NCBI RefSeq assembly: GCF_036324505.1
Contig: NC_086360.1
Location: 17,087,293-17,151,292 of the forward strand
Source: Eleginops maclovinus
Taxonomy: Eukaryota > Chordata > Actinopteri > Perciformes > Eleginopidae
Direction: 5' to 3'
DNA: 64,000 nt
Below are positions 59,101 to 64,000 of this stretch, one piece after another. The notes under the pieces were generated by a model. It made no database searches. It was not told the origin of the DNA and worked only from the letters and a program-made list of their open reading frames with translations. The first letter of the stretch is position 1; each line of letters begins with the position of its first letter. The position numbers and the translations under genes are program-made.

Positions 59101-60689
59101 CCTCTCTCGCTCCTCTTCCCATCCCCCCGCCTTTCACTGTGTCTCACCTCCGTCTCCTACCCTCTCCTCATCTCAGACCCTCTCCTCTCATTCTCATTCT
59201 TCTCTCCATCTCTGTGTGCGCTGGCAATCTCCAAAACACATTAGCATACACTTTGTATTCCGGGCAGGCGAAGGAGGGGGGGAGGGAAAAAATGAAGAAA
59301 TATGAAAAACAATTTAACAATAATAATGACGCTGATGATAAAATTAATTATGCCCAGGGATGGCGGATGAGAAAAAAGAGAAGGAGGCCTCAGCAGCAGT
59401 CGCTCACTTAATTTGATTCCCAGACGCCGGTGGATATCAGGTGCCATTTGACAAGCAGACACAATGAGTGTGTACTCAAAAATCTCTACATTGCTATGTG
59501 TGTGTGTGAGTTGCATGTGTTATCCTCAACCAAAAAATGCCTTAACAAGCCTCTCAGACAACACATGGGGTAGTTATTTTCTTTCTCACAGTATGTGTGC
59601 ACGGTGACACTTTATGACGGCACACCCTGCAGACAACGCAGCTGATGTACATGTGGGCATGCTTACATGCCAGCCCACCCACATCTCTGCCTGCACAGAG
59701 AAACAGAAAATACATTCTGCTTTTTAACTGCAAACCACATCAGTAGCCTGTACCGGTGCACATTTCTGCAAATATGTTGACGCGATTGATGTCGCCTCCA
59801 TCTACCAAATGTAGATTTTTCACAACATGTTTTTATTTCCTTAGTCTTATGAAACATGCAGCCTCTCCCAAGGGACTATGATTGACACATTCAGGCTTTA
59901 GGGATAGGAGTCAAGCATGACTGGCTCTCTTGGGGGGGGAGTTAACATTTTAGAGTATTTCTCTCCATAACTACTGCTGTAGTGATGTGTTCTGTAGAAA
60001 AGCTCTCTCGCGCTGCTATAGTAACTCATCTCATTAGGATAAACGGTGAGATCATCCTGGGTGGGGTCTGTTTCAATCTCCCCGCATCTCATGTTGCATT
60101 ATCACGCCTGTCATCATGCATGTGCCACGCTGTGTCCTCTTTGTGTTATTTACACTGCGGCTAAGCACTTGCAGTTTTCCCCTTCATAATTCTAAAACTG
60201 CACTGTGCAGGAGTAATACAAGCATCCTTATCTTCCTTATCCGGGGAATCTTTAAGGTTTAGGCTCTCACTTTCTGTCTTCCTCTGTAGGCATCTTTACA
60301 TCCCTGTGAGAGAAGAGGGATGAGAGTTAGAGGGAGGAAGAGGAGGGGGGAGGGGGGGGCAGATAGAAGTGAAAGGGGGCAGAGACCGGTGGCTGCATTG
60401 ATTTAATTTGTGGAGGTTTGCACGACGGCGAGGCATTCCTTTTAACGATCACTAAATTGTTTTCTGACAGAACCCCACCAAGCAATTTCTCCCCCCCCCC
60501 GACATTTGATTTACATATGATCTTTAAACACCGCCGAGGCCGCGCTAGCTATTTGGTTATCATTCAAATCACTCTCCTCCGTGTCACACTCCAGGATAGG
60601 TCACTCTCCTCATGCCGGCTCCTGAGACGAGACAGCGGAGAGGGAGGCGAAAGGGAAGAAAAGGAATGTATAACTAATGAAATAAATTG
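56191..60689. other. Non-coding DNA with strand-asymmetric and C-rich tracts
   Basis: Purine-rich 56690-56850, a 12-C run at 56936-56947, a (TG)n run at 57822-57842, purine-rich 58780-58840, pyrimidine-rich 59030-59210, and G-rich purine DNA at 60320-60380. These explain the long proline/serine frames. No gene is supported. Confidence 0.4.
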
Positions 60690-61010
60690 ATTAAGGGGCA
60701 AAATCAATTGGTTTGCAAGCTGCAATGAAGATCTAGTGCTTAATTTAGCATGGACCCTGCAAGCATGGGCATTAGCAGCAGAAAGGGAACTGAAAGTCTA
60801 ATTGGTGCTAAATGAAGTAGTGTACAGTAATGGGCAGAGGGACACGGAGAAGGGCTACCAATTTTCCCTATCCGTGAGCCAATCGGCACCCTCTTTGAAT
60901 GCACTCAAAGCACACCTCAACTTTGATTCTCACTAATGCATTTAATAAGCCTAGTTTATTGGAATGAAGGTAAAAGACAGAGAGAACATTTGCATATCTT
61001 TGAAGAAGAA
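60690..61010. promoter_or_regulatory. Candidate conserved non-coding element with octamer motif
   Basis: Complex DNA containing AAATTGATTAAG, AAAATCAATTGG, TCTAATTGGTGC, AATGCATTTAATAAGCC and ATTTGCATATC, a POU-octamer-like site at 60989-60997. The motif content fits a homeodomain/POU-bound enhancer. There is no direct proof. Confidence 0.3.
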
Positions 61011-62199
61011 AGGAGAGCGCTCTTTCACCTGAGAAGTAAAAATTTCAGAAATGGGAGCATGATGATGTAGAGTGGTCTAATGATTGCAGAGGATTTTTCT
61101 TCTTTTGGTGAAGGCATGAACTGTTATGACAGCAATGGATACATGAAGTCTGAATGTATTTCTGACATGACTCAAAACCCTTAATTTAATTGTATTCCTC
61201 TCGTGCAACATGTATTTGTCTGTCAAGTGTTTTGGACAGAGGTGTGAGACTGTTTCTAACATTGTATGGCTTTACCAAAGATCCATTTATAATGTCGTTT
61301 AGACAGTGTGTACAATAAAGCTGCAAGAAGGTTGAGCTAAGTTTACGCCAATTAGAAACCCTGCTGAGGACTCCCGGGTTCTCCTGCACATTGGCACATT
61401 TAAGGCTGATCTTTAAGACGAGACACACTGCAAGGCAAACTTCTCCCCATCAAATTGCAGTAGCTTTAAAGCTCAGCGACAAAATGACATTATCTGTCTG
61501 CTTGTTCTACACCCCGACTAATTTAAAGTGAGGTTCTGACATTAAGATGAGTCACTTTGAATGTGCAGCTGCGTGTTCCAGCAAGGCCTGTTTCACGTTG
61601 ACTCTTCCCATTTACTCAAAATGTTAGCACCGAGAGGAAAAAGTACAAATTGGATTTGATACATTTTTTTTTCTTCAGTGTTCTGAACTACAACTCGAAC
61701 ATGTTTGATGGAGAGGGGTTGCATCAATAAAATTCATAGTTGGTGAAGAAATAGGCATTGATTTTTTCCCCCCATTTCGCTGTCTTTTATGAATGTGTTC
61801 CACCTTTCCTTACATTCCCTGGACAGCCTTTTACAAGACAGGTTTTAGTGAGTCACCATAAAAGCAATGAGGAGCTACTTAAGTGCACAACAGGGACAGA
61901 CCCCTGTAAAGATCATCAACAACCTTCCTTTAAAGGGGAATATGTGGGAGGAGGATGAAGGAATGTAAAAGATAGTAAATAAAAATGAAAGTAATTGTAA
62001 AATAGCAGTTTTCTAAATCCTGCTTTTTAGTATCTCCGTCATGTTAAGCAGCTGGAGCGATGGGGACAATTTCCACATGGTTTTATTCACATGTAGGAGC
62101 AATAAACCACCTGGATGTTATCTAAAGCAGACCCCATGTAGTCTGATTAAAACTGGTGGAGTTTGTTCCCATCTATTTTAATTACAAATGCAGTTGTAA
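61011..62199. other. Non-coding DNA, no gene recognised
   Basis: This is unique sequence. 61200-61620 is complex and may also be regulatory. No exon is supported. Confidence 0.3.
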
Positions 62200-62580
62200 C
62201 TTGTGAATTGCTTCCCTTTATAGTCAGGCAGTGTTATGTAGTTGGCGTTTCAAGAAATGGCTTTTCCATCCAGATGTCTGTTGAATAATCATGGAACTGG
62301 TGCTGCGAGTGGTTCTGATCCTGATCCATCAGTCACCAACAAAAACATTTTTATTCTTTATTTTTAATTAATAGTGTTTGTAATGCATTTAAGATAACAT
62401 GCAGCTCATCCATTGGCTCTGTGTGTGAAATAATATTGTGGAGAGTCACGATCTGACTCAAAAGGCAGATCTCCACTGTAATAGGTATTATACATTCGGT
62501 TACTCTCTGCATCAATATTAACAGTAACCAAGAGTGGGAGGTATTGGACTTGCATTCATGCTTATGCACCGTAATTGTGA
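62200..62580. promoter_or_regulatory. Candidate conserved non-coding element
   Basis: Complex, repeat-free DNA with TTTTTAATTAATAG, CTGTAATAGG and CCGTAATTGTG cores. Its appearance is similar to the blocks at 42.6 and 60.7 kb. Inference only. Confidence 0.22.
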
Positions 62581-64000
62581 TTAAGATAAATTATGGATAG
62601 GAGTGTGCTATCTGTCATCTAAGGGATTTGTTCAGCTGATTGTCTTTAAACATATATATATTTATAGATATAAAATAATAAATGATGTAGAGGAATATGT
62701 CAAGTTATTGCGATGGAGAGAGAAGGATGCTATTGCGAGTGGCTCGGAGTAGGAGAGTTATCAAAGTGGCTCTATGCATGGGAATGAGTCTATTGATCGC
62801 GGGGCGGATCGATGCTGTATTTATAACACAGGGGAAGGCTGAATCAATGCATACTTAATGTGTAAAGAGGCGGGGATGCTAGGGCAGGGGTGCAGGACGA
62901 GGGCAGGAGGTGGGAGGAGACGAGGGGGTGTGAGGATGGAGAGGTGGAGGCTTGTTAAATAACCTGCGTTTACATTTTCTGTTTACTCAGCACTAGCGGG
63001 GCTGTGTGTTTGGAATGTTTTAGTGCGGGAGGTACGGCGTCCCTCACATCAGAGCCTGTTATTCTGATAAGCTGTCACTCAAAACACCATGTGGTGATCC
63101 ATGTGCATGCCCTCGAAGCGACAGTTCATCTCAAGTCAAAACCTTTACAGCAGTGGATGATAAAATAAAAAAGACCTTAAAAATGTATTTTTCTTTCCTT
63201 CCTTTCACCAAATTCTTCACGAGCACTCACACAACAGATGCAACAGTAGTTCATGTTGGAGGAGCTTCTCAAGCATAGCCTCCAGACTCGCCTCTCCACA
63301 TTTTGGTACCATACAAAACAATTAGCATTTTAATTGTTTTATGTTTGTCCCTCTTTGTTCTCTCTTCTGCTGCATGGGTGTATGCCTGCAAGGGTTCACA
63401 ATTACAATAATATCCTCTAGATTGGAAAACATCTCCTTTCACTGAATGACTAAGTGTCTTTGTAATCCATTTGATTTATCTGATCACATGATTTCAGATT
63501 TGTAGAACTGTCTCTCAATGTAAAAGTGTAGAGGATTCTGGAAAATAAAACCTGATTCAACATGTTAAACATTGGCCAAATTCCACAGTCATCTTTATGT
63601 CTCTGATTAGACAGGAAGTGACGGATGTTTTCTCTTCCCCACAGACACATCACATGTTATCGGCAGGAGTGAAGCTCAAGCACTATGTTGTGTCGAGGGT
63701 TCTTCCGTTCAAAGTGCTCCCTGAGAACACATAACATTTTACTGCTTTCTCCTGGCTGGGAATTTTTTAGGTTAGAATACTCCTGTGGGTCTGATTTGGT
63801 TTTTGACTTTTACAGCATCCTCCTGAAGACTGGAGGACCGGACTGTGTGTGTTTTAAACACACACGCAGGTGGACACACATGTGTGAACGTGCACCTAAG
63901 AACTGATTTTTATAGTAGGAAATGATTATATGGACTGTTTTCTATACCTTTGTCTGAAACACCATGTTTATTATCAGTAGAAGGGTACCATGTGTGTTAA
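62581..64000. other. Non-coding DNA to the end of the window
   Basis: A purine-rich, G-rich stretch lies at 62870-62960. A near-perfect palindrome (10-bp arms around one T) sits at 63845-63865. No gene is supported. Confidence 0.35.

Overview
The window is vertebrate nuclear DNA, almost certainly from a ray-finned (teleost) fish. The evidence is an autonomous-type Tc1 transposon with long identical inverted repeats, a second Tc1-like relic with a different catalytic spacing, a Rex/L2/CR1-type LINE 3' end, a ZBED/hAT relic, several short non-autonomous DNA transposons of the kind scattered through percomorph genomes, and many very long (CA/GT)n arrays. There is no sign of bacterial, plasmid or viral organisation: no operons, no ribosome-binding sites, and no dense long reading frames. 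Nearly all open frames are low-complexity or chance frames.

Layout. Positions 1-3.2 kb look like the 3' end of a minus-strand gene. Three candidate short exons (3120-3166, 920-981, about 451-638) have matching splice phases, and a young Tc1 element (1205-2807) sits in one of its introns. Positions 4.2-4.75 kb are a CpG-rich promoter-like block with an RFX/X-box-like site. It leads into a candidate first coding exon of a plus-strand gene (4649-4741), and a phase-compatible second exon lies at 5514-5615. I could not name either gene. The two are divergent, so the CpG block may be a shared promoter.

From 5.6 kb to the end I find no strongly supported exon, only low-confidence candidates at 9156-9290 and 28042-28155. 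This part reads as a very large intron or intergenic desert. It holds simple repeats (notably 6.1, 8.8, 10.9, 11.6, 12.0, 34.6 and 35.4 kb) and transposon relics: 14.2-14.7 kb, 30.0-31.4 kb (hAT beside Tc1), a MITE family at 24.2, 34.0, 37.0 and 55.0 kb, the LINE at 41.0-42.1 kb, and a LINE tail at 49.5 kb. Several stretches of complex, homeodomain-motif-rich DNA look like candidate conserved non-coding enhancers (31.8-32.1, 42.6-43.1, 55.6-56.2, 60.7-61.0, 62.2-62.6 kb). A large CNE-rich intron downstream of a CpG promoter is a common arrangement for vertebrate developmental regulators. Applying that here is inference only.

The most unusual non-genic signals are a cluster of eight exact TACTAAC heptamers in 1 kb (7735-8721), a perfect 15-bp hairpin with HOX13/CDX-like half-sites (17245-17279), the rearranged DD36-spaced Tc1 relic whose last catalytic position is overwritten by a TGATAAAC array, and a strong G-quadruplex motif (51423-51451). 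I found no convincing wholly new biological system.
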